DNA of 60,213 bases from contig NZ_FZON01000026.1 of the NCBI RefSeq assembly GCF_900188425.1, positions 1 through 60,213 of the forward strand, written 5' to 3'. The notes beneath the pieces were generated by a model. It ran no database searches, was not told where the DNA came from, and saw only the letters and a list, made by a program, of their open reading frames with translations. Positions 17,645 to 26,169 of the stretch are shown here, one piece after another (within the stretch, counting starts at the first letter, position 1; each line of letters opens with the position of its first letter). The translations under genes and the position numbers were made by a program. The stretch comes from Antarctobacter heliothermus (GTDB lineage Bacteria; Pseudomonadota; Alphaproteobacteria; Rhodobacterales; Rhodobacteraceae).

Positions 17645-18717
17645 TCGGCAGCCACAGCCAGGGCTTCGTGCGCCGTGGGAGCGGGGAAGATGTGCAAGGC
17701 ATCCGGCGGCAGGCGGACCTCTGTGGTATCGCCGACCTGAAAAATCTTGCCGCCCTCGCCCGCCGCGTATTCCACCACCATCCGACCCAGTGCGGACTCA
17801 AGGTGGTATTCCCGGATCGGGCCAAGATCGCGTACGAAGGTGATCTTGGCGGGCAGCCGGTTTGCGCCGGGCTCCTCGTCCAGACAGGCGCGCTCTGGCC
17901 GGATCGCCACGCGCACCAGCGAGCGACCGATAAAACGCGGCTCAGCCACCAGATGCGTGGCCCCGATGCGGATGCCGCCCGGCACGGTCATCCCGTCAAA
18001 GAAGTTCGCCTTGCCGATGAAATCCGCGACAAAGGCGTTTTGCGGCTTGTGATAGATGTCCTGCGGTGACCCGACCTGTTCTACCCGCCCGTTGGACATG
18101 ACCACGATGCTGTCGGCCATGGTCATGGCCTCGCGCTGATCGTGGGTGACGACGATGGTGGTGATGCCCAACCGTTGTTGCAGCAGCCGCAGTTCCACCT
18201 GCATCTCTTCGCGCAACTTGGCGTCCAGCGCCGACATCGGTTCGTCCAGCAAAAAGACCTCTGGTTCCTGCGCCAGCGCGCGGGCTATCGCAACCCGCTG
18301 GCGCTGTCCGCCCGACAGTTGCCCGATCCGGCGATCGCCAAAGGCCGACAGTTGCACCAGATCCAACAGTTTGCCTGCCCGGTCCGCCGCCTCTGATCGG
18401 GAGACGCCGGAAATGTGCAGCGAATAGGCCACGTTGTCCCGCACCGTCAGATGCGGGAACAGGGCGAAACTCTGGAACACCATGCCGAACTTGCGACGGT
18501 GCGCGGGCAGATCGGTGATGTTGCGGTCCCCTAGCAGGATCACCCCGCCAGAGGGCGCCTCCAGCCCCGCCACCATCCGCAACAAGGTTGTCTTGCCACA
18601 GCCCGACGGCCCCAACAGCGCCGTCAGTTGCCCTTCGGCAAAGCTCAGGTTCACCAGGTCGACGGCACGGGTGCCGCCGAAGGTTTTTGAGATGCTCTTG
18701 AGAACAAGACCGGACAT
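17641..18717 (-). CDS. ABC transporter ATP-binding protein (PotA-like)
   Basis: The 358-residue ATPase has Walker A GPSGCGKTT near residue 40, signature LSGGQRQRVAIARAL, Walker B VFLLDEPMSALD and a switch His in VTHDQREA. A C-terminal extension (about 240-358) reads as a TOBE domain, typical of PotA/CUT1-type importers. It starts seven bases past the binding-protein stop. Together with neighbours it forms a full importer for a polyamine-like, amino-acid-like or heterocyclic cation. Confidence 0.87.
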   Translation of the reverse strand: MSGLVLKSISKTFGGTRAVDLVNLSFAEGQLTALLGPSGCGKTTLLRMVAGLEAPSGGVILLGDRNITDLPAHRRKFGMVFQSFALFPHLTVRDNVAYSLHISGVSRSEAADRAGKLLDLVQLSAFGDRRIGQLSGGQRQRVAIARALAQEPEVFLLDEPMSALDAKLREEMQVELRLLQQRLGITTIVVTHDQREAMTMADSIVVMSNGRVEQVGSPQDIYHKPQNAFVADFIGKANFFDGMTVPGGIRIGATHLVAEPRFIGRSLVRVAIRPERACLDEEPGANRLPAKITFVRDLGPIREYHLESALGRMVVEYAAGEGGKIFQVGDTTEVRLPPDALHIFPAPTAHEALAVAAE

Positions 18718-18723
18718 GACGGT

Positions 18724-19797
18724 TTACGCCCCGGCCAACATCTTGTCCCAGCTTTCCTTGATGAACGTTTCCTTGTCCAGATAGGCCTCATAGGCGGGCT
18801 TGATCGAGGGTGTGCCGGACACAAAGGCAAACTCTTCATCCGTCAGATCCGTCTTGGACTGATCGACAAGAGGCGCTGTGCCGATCTTGCGGCTCATGAT
18901 CGCCTGCGTGGCCGGATCGGACGAGAAGTTGATGAACTCTGCCGCCTCATCCGCCTTGTCCGACAGCGAGGACAGGCACCACGATCCATAATCCTGCGGG
19001 TTGCCCTCCTTGGGGAAGATCGGCTTGATCGGAAAGCCGTCCAGCGCCATCAGGTTGGCCACATCGAGGTAGTATTGCCCGCCGATCACGTCGCCGTTTT
19101 TCATCGACTGTTCCATCTGGCTTTCAGCCGACCACCAGAGCGCCACATTGGGTTTGATCTCTGCCGCCTTTTCGATGATCGCCAGAATGCCCTCGTCCGT
19201 GGCAAAGGTCGCCTCGCCGTCAAAGAAGGTCGCCGCGACAATGTCGAGGAACTGCGAGTTGTAGTTGCGCGACAGGCCCAGAGAGGACTCGTAGATGGTA
19301 CTGTCCCAGAACTCTGCCCAGCTTGCAGGGGCGTCTACCTCACCCGGATTGATGACCATGGCGGTGAACCACGACATGGCACCAACGCCCAACGGGCCCT
19401 CCGGGGCCTCGAACACGAAATAAGGGTCCAGGTTGGAGGCCGCCGGGATCGCCTTGAGGTTCAGCGGTTTGAGCAACCCGCCAATGCGGCTGGCCTTGAT
19501 CAGCGTGTCACGCGCATACAACGACAGGTCCGCAGGCACGCTGCCCGCCGCCGTCGCCTGCTGCATCGTCACCAGCCAGTCGGTCGAGTTGGGCTGAGTC
19601 ACCGACTCGACCGTGATGCCTGTCGCCTCGGTGAAGGCGGGATAGACGAATTCCTTGAAGCTGTTTTCAAAGTACCCGCCATAAGAGCCGATCTTCAGGC
19701 TGCGGCTTTGCGCGATCAATGGCGTCCCCAGCACGCTGGAGGCCGCAAGGCTGGCCGCGCCTGTCTTGAGCAAGGTCCGTCGGTTCAGTTTGATCAT
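18724..19797 (-). CDS. ABC transporter substrate-binding protein (PotD-like), Tat signal
   Basis: The product, about 357 residues, starts MIKLNRRTLLKTGAASLAAS: a twin-arginine signal with cleavage near IAQS. The mature part (KIGSYGGYFENSFKEFVYPAF, then the TWLV-like and YARDTL segments) belongs to the extracellular solute-binding family that includes PotD and related binding proteins. Two starts are possible. The ATG at 19797 sits ten bases from GAGGGG, while the ATG at 19806 would leave almost no spacer. The family is broad (polyamines, opines, thiamine, phosphonates), so the ligand is open. Confidence 0.84.
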   Translation of the reverse strand: MIKLNRRTLLKTGAASLAASSVLGTPLIAQSRSLKIGSYGGYFENSFKEFVYPAFTEATGITVESVTQPNSTDWLVTMQQATAAGSVPADLSLYARDTLIKASRIGGLLKPLNLKAIPAASNLDPYFVFEAPEGPLGVGAMSWFTAMVINPGEVDAPASWAEFWDSTIYESSLGLSRNYNSQFLDIVAATFFDGEATFATDEGILAIIEKAAEIKPNVALWWSAESQMEQSMKNGDVIGGQYYLDVANLMALDGFPIKPIFPKEGNPQDYGSWCLSSLSDKADEAAEFINFSSDPATQAIMSRKIGTAPLVDQSKTDLTDEEFAFVSGTPSIKPAYEAYLDKETFIKESWDKMLAGA

Positions 19798-20051
19798 GAT
19801 GGTCATTCCCCTCGTTCGCAGCCGATCCCGACCCAGCGAGGGATCCGGTGGAGGCTGCCCGTGATGACATCATGAACGCGCCGGTACGCACGAGCGGTCA
19901 AAGGAACTGACCGCAAAAGGACCATCCGTCCGTGAAACTGAACCTTTTTTGTGCAAACGCGCAGGACCGATGCGCTTTCTTAATCGCGGCAGATACCGCA
20001 TCGGCTTTTTCGCGCCAGCCTGCCCCCACACAAACGACTCGGAGAGGTTTC

Positions 20052-21131
20052 ATGGCACGCGCATCAATATCGGACGATCAAAAGGCCCTGACGGTAGAGG
20101 ACGCCACCCTGCCGGTGGTGGATCTGTCGGGCCTGTTCACCGGGGACGACGGAGACAAGGCGCGCGTCGCCGCAGAACTGGGCGACGCAGCGCGCACCTC
20201 GGGTTTCTTCTACATCACCGGGCACGGCATTTCGCAGGATCTCATCGACGCGGTCTTTGCCGCGTCCAAAGCGTTCCATGAGAAGTCCCGCAGCTTCAAG
20301 ATGAAATACTGGTCGGGGTTTACCACCCATCATCGCGGCTATGTCCCGTTCGAGGAAAACGGAGCGGACTTTCCCAAGTCGATCAATTTCAACGAAGCCT
20401 GGGACATGTCCTATGAGGCCCCCGCCGATCACCCCGACTATCTGGCCAGGTGGCGTATGACCGGCCCCAACATCTGGCCCGACATCCCCGGATGGAAAGA
20501 GACCGTTGGCGGCTATTACGATCAGGCCTTTGACCTTGGCCTGCGCCTTTTGGATGCACTGGCGCTTGAACTGGGGGTCGACCCCGAAGAGTTGACCCGC
20601 CACATCACCTTTCCCACGTCACAGTTGCGCCTGCTGCGCTACATCCCCAACGACATGCCCGCCACCAAGGAATTGGTGGGGATCGCGGCGCATTCGGATT
20701 TCGAGTGTTTCACCATCCTGATGACTGGCGCGCCGGGGTTGCAGGTGATGAACGCCGATGACGTCTGGATCGAGGCACCGCCGATCCCCGGCTGTTTCGT
20801 GGTCAATATCGGCGACATTTTTGAGACGTGGTCCGGGGGGCAGTTCAAATCGACCCAGCACCGGGTCGTGAACCTGGGGACAGAGCGATATTCCTTCCCG
20901 CTCTTCTTTGGTCTGGACTACCATGCGGTGGTGGAACCGCTGGAAAAGTTCCGCACGCCCGAAACGGTTGCGAAATACCCCGCCATGAAGGCCGGGGATC
21001 ACCTGATGCGCATGTCCGTGGGGGCCTTTCGTTACATGGCCGACGCCCGCGACAAGGGGGAACTGGTGCCAGACTACGACGTGCCAGAGGAAAACCCCTT
21101 CAAGCGGGAAGCAAAACAACCCGACCCATAG
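20052..21131 (+). CDS. 2-oxoglutarate/Fe(II)-dependent oxygenase, isopenicillin-N-synthase-like
   Basis: The 359-residue enzyme has the DIOX_N-type start (LPVVDLSGLF, ARTSGFFYITGHGI) and the 2OG-Fe(II) core with HSDFECFTIL (HxD), the distal His in STQHRVVN and the 2-oxoglutarate-binding RYSFPLFF (RxS). The ATG at 20052 follows GGAGAGG at 20041-20047. It is divergent from the PotD-like ABC operon across about 250 bases, suggesting joint regulation. The family hydroxylates or dealkylates small molecules. Acting on the imported ligand is inferred. Confidence 0.86.
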   Translation: MARASISDDQKALTVEDATLPVVDLSGLFTGDDGDKARVAAELGDAARTSGFFYITGHGISQDLIDAVFAASKAFHEKSRSFKMKYWSGFTTHHRGYVPFEENGADFPKSINFNEAWDMSYEAPADHPDYLARWRMTGPNIWPDIPGWKETVGGYYDQAFDLGLRLLDALALELGVDPEELTRHITFPTSQLRLLRYIPNDMPATKELVGIAAHSDFECFTILMTGAPGLQVMNADDVWIEAPPIPGCFVVNIGDIFETWSGGQFKSTQHRVVNLGTERYSFPLFFGLDYHAVVEPLEKFRTPETVAKYPAMKAGDHLMRMSVGAFRYMADARDKGELVPDYDVPEENPFKREAKQPDP

Positions 21132-21163
21132 GCATCGCCCCAAGGTACAGGACCGCGCCAAAG

Positions 21164-21619
21164 ATGAGACTTCGCAGCCATCCCGATTTCGACACGGATC
21201 CCCTGCCTCGCAGCGCAACGCTGCGGGGCTTTGCCCTGACACCACTGACGCCTGCCGAGGTTGACGAGGATTTCGCCGCCGTTACCGGCGCGGCCCATGT
21301 GTTGAAGAACATGTTCGGCCCATGGCCCGCGGGGCTGACATTGACGGAAAACCTGTATGATCTGGCCTGGCACGACCGTGAGTTCGCGGCGGCCCGTTCC
21401 TTTTCATGGATCGTGCGGGACAAGGACGGCGTCTATATCGGCTGCGCCTACCTCTTTCCCGAAATGGGGCGGCGCGGGGCGGCACACGGGTTTATCTGGA
21501 TCATTGACCTGGCGGATCGCGTGGCGTTGCTGGACCAGTTGCAGGCTGAATTGAGCGACTGGTTTGCCGCGACCTTGCCGCATCCCGTCGCGGTCGCGTG
21601 GCATAGGCCCACGGCATGA
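21164..21619 (+). CDS. Small GNAT-like protein
   Basis: The 151-residue product begins MRLRSHPDFDTDPLP. The core SWIVRDKDGVYIGCAYLFPEM, then AHGFIWIIDLADRVALLDQL, has the strand-turn-strand look of GNAT acetyltransferases, but the classic R/QxxGxG/A acetyl-CoA loop is not seen. It lies 32 bases after the oxygenase gene on the same strand. The ATG at 21164 is chosen because upstream sequence belongs to the oxygenase in another frame. Function unknown; the GNAT call is tentative. Confidence 0.6.
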   Translation: MRLRSHPDFDTDPLPRSATLRGFALTPLTPAEVDEDFAAVTGAAHVLKNMFGPWPAGLTLTENLYDLAWHDREFAAARSFSWIVRDKDGVYIGCAYLFPEMGRRGAAHGFIWIIDLADRVALLDQLQAELSDWFAATLPHPVAVAWHRPTA

Positions 21620-21631
21620 CAGTCTGACAGC

Positions 21632-22867
21632 CTAGAACCCGGCAGAGATCGCGCAGCGCGCGGGCTCTGTCCGTGCCACGACACGCCCGTTCGAGATCAC
21701 CGCCAGCCGCGCGGGCCGCAGCCGCAACGCCTCGATCGGATCTGGCGCGTCCAGCACGATCAGGCTGGCGCGCTTGCCCACCTCCAGCCCGAAATCCAGC
21801 CCCATGATCTGCGCGGGCGTGTCCGTCACCATCTGATAGGCCGCGCGCATCTGGTCAGGGGCGGTCATCAGCGCCACATGCAGCCCCATATGCGCCACCT
21901 CCAGCATGTCGCCCGATCCCAGCGGATACCACGGGTCGCGCACGCAATCCTGACCGAATGCCACCGTGACCCCCGCTGCGCGCAGTTCCGGCACGCGGGT
22001 CAACCCGCGTCTTTTGGGATAGCTGTCCATTCGCCCCTGAAGGGTGATGTTGATCAGCGGATTGGGGATCGCCGCCACCTGTGCCTCGGCGATCAGCGGC
22101 AACAGCTTGGCCACATAGTAATTGTCCATCGAGTGCATCGAGGTCAGATGCGACCCCGCCACCCGCCCTTGCAGGCCAAGGCGGATTGTCTCGGCGGCCA
22201 GCGTCTCGATATGGCGGCTGTGGGGATCATCGCTTTCGTCGCAATGCAGGTCGACGCGCAGGCCGCGCGCGGCGGCCAGCTCACAGGCCGCCCGGACCGA
22301 GGTCGCGCCCGCCGCCATCGTGCGTTCGAAATGCGGGATGCCGCCGACCACGTCAACGCCCGCATCCAGCGCGCGGATCACCTGCGCCTCTGCCCCCGGC
22401 GCGCGGTACCAACCGTCCTGCGGAAAGGCGACCAGTTGCAGATCCAGAACGTCACGCACGCGCTGTCGCACCTCCAGCAGCGCCTCGACGGTGCGGAAAT
22501 TCGGATCGGTCACATCCACATGGCTGCGGATCGCCAGCACGCCCTGCCCCACCGCCTGCCGACAATAGTCCAAAGCGCGGGCCACAATATCTTCGCGCGT
22601 CTGCTGCTGTTTCAGCTCGCCCCACAGCGCGATCCCCTCCAGCAGCGTGCCAGAGGCATTCACCCGGGGCCGCCCATAGCTGAGCGTCGCGTCCATGTGA
22701 AAATGCGCATCGACAAAGGGCGCGCTGATCAGTTTGCCCGTGGCGTCGATGACCTCCCCCGCCTGTGCCGTGATCCTCGGCTCTACGGCGGTGATGATCC
22801 CGCCCGCAATGGCAACATCCGCGCGGCTGCCATCCGCCAGCACGCCGCCCTTGACCAGAATGTCCAT
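21632..22867 (-). CDS. Cytosine-deaminase-family amidohydrolase; possible 5-methylcytosine deaminase
   Basis: The 411-residue protein aligns closely with CodA: metal ligands His55/His57 (DAHFHMD), His208 and Glu211 (DLHCDESDD), His240 (GSHLTSMHS) and Asp307, plus the NPLINITLQGRMDSYPKRRGLTR region. CodA has GHDDVFDPWYP; this protein has GQDCVRDPWYP, so Asp313 is kept and Asp314 is replaced by Cys308. The changed residue lies by the C5 side of the pyrimidine in CodA, and a Rhodobacter sphaeroides relative has been described as a 5-methylcytosine deaminase (from memory). The start at 22867 has GGAGG upstream. Confidence 0.82.
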   Translation of the reverse strand: MDILVKGGVLADGSRADVAIAGGIITAVEPRITAQAGEVIDATGKLISAPFVDAHFHMDATLSYGRPRVNASGTLLEGIALWGELKQQQTREDIVARALDYCRQAVGQGVLAIRSHVDVTDPNFRTVEALLEVRQRVRDVLDLQLVAFPQDGWYRAPGAEAQVIRALDAGVDVVGGIPHFERTMAAGATSVRAACELAAARGLRVDLHCDESDDPHSRHIETLAAETIRLGLQGRVAGSHLTSMHSMDNYYVAKLLPLIAEAQVAAIPNPLINITLQGRMDSYPKRRGLTRVPELRAAGVTVAFGQDCVRDPWYPLGSGDMLEVAHMGLHVALMTAPDQMRAAYQMVTDTPAQIMGLDFGLEVGKRASLIVLDAPDPIEALRLRPARLAVISNGRVVARTEPARCAISAGF

Positions 22868-22945
22868 GCCCTGCGCCTCCATCATCTGCCCTGTCGGTTG
22901 AAACCCTAGCAGAGGCCGCGTTGTGCCTCGACCGGGAAACGTATC

Positions 22946-23719
22946 CTACGGTGTCTCGAACACAGCCAGCATGGCCGAACGGAGCCGGTCAAGATCCTCA
23001 TCCACGCTCACGGTCGGATCGCAGATGAAAGGCGGCAAGACATCCACACGAACTGTACCGCTGCGCGGGATGAACGTGCCCCGTGGCAACAACAAGTCAG
23101 AGTCGCGAATGACAATTGGGCGGATGGTGCGGCCGGTTTCCCTGGCCACCAGAACCGCCCCCGCCTTGAACGTGCCCAGCGTGTCGGATCGCGCGCGTGT
23201 GCCTTCGGGAAACAGCACCACGGACCGCCGCGCGGGCATGGTCCGCACCGCCGCGCTGAGGGTCTCCAACGCAAGCTTGCCGCTCTTTCGGTCAATCTCG
23301 ACCAGCCCGGCGCCGGTGAACCCGGTGCGCAGCAAGGGGGTCTCAAACAGCTCTTTCTTGGCGGCAAAGGTGAACCATTTTTTGTCCGGCACCACGTCCA
23401 TCAGCACGAAGCCGTCCAGATGGCTGCGGTGGTTGATCACGATGAGGCTGTCGGTGTCGTCGCCCAGCGCCTGTCTGTCTGCCTTCGACATATCCGCCCG
23501 GATGCTGAGCAACCGCAAGAGCCGCGAACAGGCCCGTTTGACCAACCGCCAATACCACCCGGAAAAGCCCTTTCGCCGGGCGCACAGCAGCGGCACAAAA
23601 CCGATGAACCCGAAATAAAACGGCCCTAGCACGATCAGTGTCGTGCGCTTGAGGGCCCGAACGGGCAGCGGATCAATGGCCACCGTCGCAGCCTCGCGTG
23701 ATGCGGAACGTCGTGTCAT
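22946..23719 (-). CDS. 1-acyl-glycerol-3-phosphate acyltransferase-like (PlsC family)
   Basis: The protein (about 257 residues) has acyltransferase block I NHRSHLDG (HX4D) and block III LFPEGTRARS, with a hydrophobic segment near the N-terminus (TTLIVLGPFYFGFIGFVPLL). This is the PlsC/LPLAT fold that adds acyl chains to lysophosphatidic acid or similar lipids at the inner membrane. Start choice is uncertain: ATGs at 23719 and 23734 both lack a good ribosome-binding site. It is unrelated to neighbouring genes by function. Confidence 0.8.
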   Translation of the reverse strand: MTRRSASREAATVAIDPLPVRALKRTTLIVLGPFYFGFIGFVPLLCARRKGFSGWYWRLVKRACSRLLRLLSIRADMSKADRQALGDDTDSLIVINHRSHLDGFVLMDVVPDKKWFTFAAKKELFETPLLRTGFTGAGLVEIDRKSGKLALETLSAAVRTMPARRSVVLFPEGTRARSDTLGTFKAGAVLVARETGRTIRPIVIRDSDLLLPRGTFIPRSGTVRVDVLPPFICDPTVSVDEDLDRLRSAMLAVFETP

Positions 23720-23898
23720 GGGCCCCAGTCTCATGTTGCAGCCAAATCGGGCCTTTGGTCCATGACAACGATGGCGCCTGACTGGCAGCCGGAGATCATG
23801 ACAAGTGTCGGGCATGTCCGCTGTGACCAGCGTCAATGAGTCTGTGTGGGGCATCCGTCTTCACAAATCAATGGAAACCACCAGACCGTAGACCCGGG

Positions 23899-24771
23899 TC
23901 AGGTGAACTTGCGAAACAGCTTGGTCTGGTCAAAGATATCTTCCAATTCCTGCATCCGCCCCTTGGTGTCGTCCCAATTGAGCGTCTGAACTGCCGAGAT
24001 CATGGTTTCGACCAACAACATCGGCGTGGCCAGCGAATCCCATGCCGATGGCACGATGATCCGGCTGGTCAGGCTGATGTCCGCCAGCCGATGCACGGGA
24101 GAGCGCCACTGATCGGTGAACAGCACGATCTTTGCCCCCCGTGCGCGGGCCATTTCCGCCAGCTTCAGGGTGTTGTTCTCATACCGTCTGACGTCGAAAA
24201 TGATGAACACATCCCCCTCTGCAGCATTCAGCAGGTAGTGCGGCCATGTATTCGAGGTGGATTGTACATGCGTCAGATTGGGACGGATGACCTGCATATG
24301 CAGGAACATGTATTCGGCCAGCGTATGGGTGATCCGGCCGCCCACGATGTACAGATGCCGGTCCCGGTCTGCGGCCAGCGCGCAGGCCCGATCAAAGGCG
24401 GCGGGGTCGATATGGGCCAGAGTGTTGCGGATGTTGTCGATCACCGCGTCGGTAAAGCGGTTCAGGATATGTTCCGACGGGGCCGCCCCGGCCCATGTTT
24501 CGTGTTTGGCAATCGGTCCCTTGGCAATGGCGCCCAGCTCATCCCGCAGGTCGGTCTGAAAATCGGGATAGCCCTTGTAGCCCAGCTTTTGCACCATGCG
24601 CGCCACGGTGGGCACAGAGACATTGGCCCCCTTGGCCAGCGCCGCCAGGGGGCCCAGCCCGGAGGCGGGGTAGTTTTCCAGAATCGACAGCGCCAACTGC
24701 CGCTCCGCCCGGGTCATGTCATCCAGCTGCTTCTGGATGCGATCCGAAATGGTGCGGTCTTTATCCGTCAT
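23899..24771 (-). CDS. RpiR/MurR-family transcriptional regulator
   Basis: The 290-residue protein has an N-terminal HTH_6 domain (TRAERQLALSILENYP, then NVSVPTVARMVQKLGYKGYPDF) and a C-terminal SIS sugar-phosphate-type domain at about 120-260 (LYIVGGRITHTLAEY, VFIIFDVRRYENNTL). The start at 24771 follows GAGGTG. It is divergent from the eight-gene operon starting at 24890, and an 18-base palindrome lies between them. Regulation of that operon is inferred from position. The SIS domain may sense a phosphorylated or other intermediate. Confidence 0.88.
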   Translation of the reverse strand: MTDKDRTISDRIQKQLDDMTRAERQLALSILENYPASGLGPLAALAKGANVSVPTVARMVQKLGYKGYPDFQTDLRDELGAIAKGPIAKHETWAGAAPSEHILNRFTDAVIDNIRNTLAHIDPAAFDRACALAADRDRHLYIVGGRITHTLAEYMFLHMQVIRPNLTHVQSTSNTWPHYLLNAAEGDVFIIFDVRRYENNTLKLAEMARARGAKIVLFTDQWRSPVHRLADISLTSRIIVPSAWDSLATPMLLVETMISAVQTLNWDDTKGRMQELEDIFDQTKLFRKFT

Positions 24772-24817
24772 CGGCGGCACCTCATTTTGACCACAAATAT
24801 ACCAGAGCACACGGGCC

Positions 24818-24835
24818 TGTGATAAATTTTTCACA
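24818..24835. promoter_or_regulatory. Candidate operator palindrome between rpiR-type gene and TRAP operon
   Basis: TGTGATAAATTTTTCACA is an 18-base inverted repeat with a single mismatched pair (TGTGATAAA against TTTTTCACA). It sits midway between the divergent starts at 24771 and 24890, where a dimeric RpiR-type regulator would bind. AT content is much higher than in surrounding DNA. Confidence 0.55.
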
Positions 24836-24889
24836 ATTCTGTTGACAGACGGACGGCTTGGCAAGAGTTTTTCTCAGGTAGGGGGCGCG

Positions 24890-25651
24890 ATGAATCACCG
24901 TGACGATGCCTTGATGAACGATATGGTCGATGTGCGAAACGCGCAGGCGGCGTCGCCGGTCGTTATCGTCTGCGAACATGCCAGTGCGCATATTCCGCAG
25001 GCGTTTGGCGATCTGGGCCTAGCTGCCGACGCGCTGCACAGCCATGTGGTCTGGGATCCCGGTGCAATGGCTGTGGCGACAGAGATGGCGGCCCTGCTGG
25101 ACGCTGCGCTGGTTGCCTCGAAAACCTCGCGGCTTGTCTATGATTGCAACCGTCCCCCCGAAGCGCCCGACGCGATGCCCGCGCGCAGCGAAATCGTCGA
25201 TGTGCCGGGGAATCAAGGCCTGAGCGCGGCGCAACGGTCTGACCGTGTCGCCACCTACTATACCCCATTCCGGGAGGCGCTGGCGGCTGTGATTGCAGCG
25301 CGGACAGCGCCCATTCTGGTGACGATTCACAGCTTTACACCCGTGTACCACGGCAAGACCCGCGACGTGGAAATTGGTATCCTGCATGACAGCGATGCCC
25401 GCCTTGCAGATGCGATGCTTGGGCTTGCGGCCCACCACACCTCCCGCGCCGTGCGGCGGAATGAACCCTATGGCCCTGGCGATGGCGTCACCCACACTCT
25501 CAAGGAACACGCCCTGCCCCATGGATATCTCAACGTGATGCTGGAGATCCGCAACGACCTGATCGCCGATGAGGCTGCACAGACCGACATGGCTGCGACC
25601 CTTGCCGAATGGGTATCGCAGGCCCTCAAACAGGTTGAGGCCAAGGCATGA
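24890..25651 (+). CDS. N-formylglutamate amidohydrolase-family protein
   Basis: The 253-residue protein has family blocks VVIVCEHASAHIP, HVVWDPGAM, RLVYDCNRPPEAPDA, VPGNQGL and VTIHSFTPVYHGK. These are the metal- and substrate-binding segments of HutG2/N-formylglutamate deformylases. The start at 24890 follows an AGGGGG stretch. It is the first gene of the operon and overlaps the TRAP small-subunit gene by four bases. No histidine-degradation genes are nearby. In this setting hydrolysis of a gamma-glutamyl or other N-acyl amino-acid amide is more likely than formylglutamate. That is inference. Confidence 0.83.
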   Translation: MNHRDDALMNDMVDVRNAQAASPVVIVCEHASAHIPQAFGDLGLAADALHSHVVWDPGAMAVATEMAALLDAALVASKTSRLVYDCNRPPEAPDAMPARSEIVDVPGNQGLSAAQRSDRVATYYTPFREALAAVIAARTAPILVTIHSFTPVYHGKTRDVEIGILHDSDARLADAMLGLAAHHTSRAVRRNEPYGPGDGVTHTLKEHALPHGYLNVMLEIRNDLIADEAAQTDMAATLAEWVSQALKQVEAKA

Positions 25652-26169
25652 CCAGCCTGATGCGCGGCTTTGTCCGGGTCGTGGACAGCATGAACCGCCG
25701 CATCGGGCGGGTCATGATGTACGGCATCTTTGTGATGATGGGGATCCTGCTGTGGTCCTCGATCTCCAAGACGTTTTTTCTGCCCTCGCTCTGGACGCTG
25801 GAAATGGCCCAGTTCGCCATGGTGGCCTATTACATGCTGGGCGGTCCCTATTCGATCCAGATGGGATCAAACGTGCGGATGGATCTGATGTATGGCGAAT
25901 GGTCCGACCGCCGAAAGGCGCAGATCGACGCGATGACGGTGCTGTTCCTGATCGTCTACCTAGTCTTTCTGCTCTGGGGTGGCTGGGAAAGCCTGATGTA
26001 TTCGCTGAAATACGGCGGTGAGCGCAGCTCTTCGGTCTGGCGGCCCTACATGTGGCCGATCAAATCCATCATGGTTCTGGCCATCTTTCTAATGCTGTTG
26101 CAGGCGATCTCTGAGTTCTTCAAGGACATCCTGCGCATTCAGGGACACGACATGGGAGACAAGCTCTGA
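25648..26169 (+). CDS. TRAP transporter small membrane subunit (DctQ type)
   Basis: The 173-residue protein has four hydrophobic segments and the DctQ-type core (WTLEMAQFAMVAYYMLGGPYSI, VRMDLMYGEWSDRRKAQID). It is coupled by ATGA overlap to the upstream gene and by TGATG to the large subunit. Together with DctM- and DctP-type neighbours it forms a sodium-driven importer. The RMDLMYG segment is like that of DctQ proteins working with large binding proteins of the DctP-2 group. Confidence 0.88.
   Translation: MTSLMRGFVRVVDSMNRRIGRVMMYGIFVMMGILLWSSISKTFFLPSLWTLEMAQFAMVAYYMLGGPYSIQMGSNVRMDLMYGEWSDRRKAQIDAMTVLFLIVYLVFLLWGGWESLMYSLKYGGERSSSVWRPYMWPIKSIMVLAIFLMLLQAISEFFKDILRIQGHDMGDKL

Noticed and set aside
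24842-24870. TTGACA at 24842-24847 as a sigma-70 promoter for the TRAP operon
   Set aside because: The hexamer 17 bases downstream is GAGTTT, a poor -10 match, so the call is not supported.
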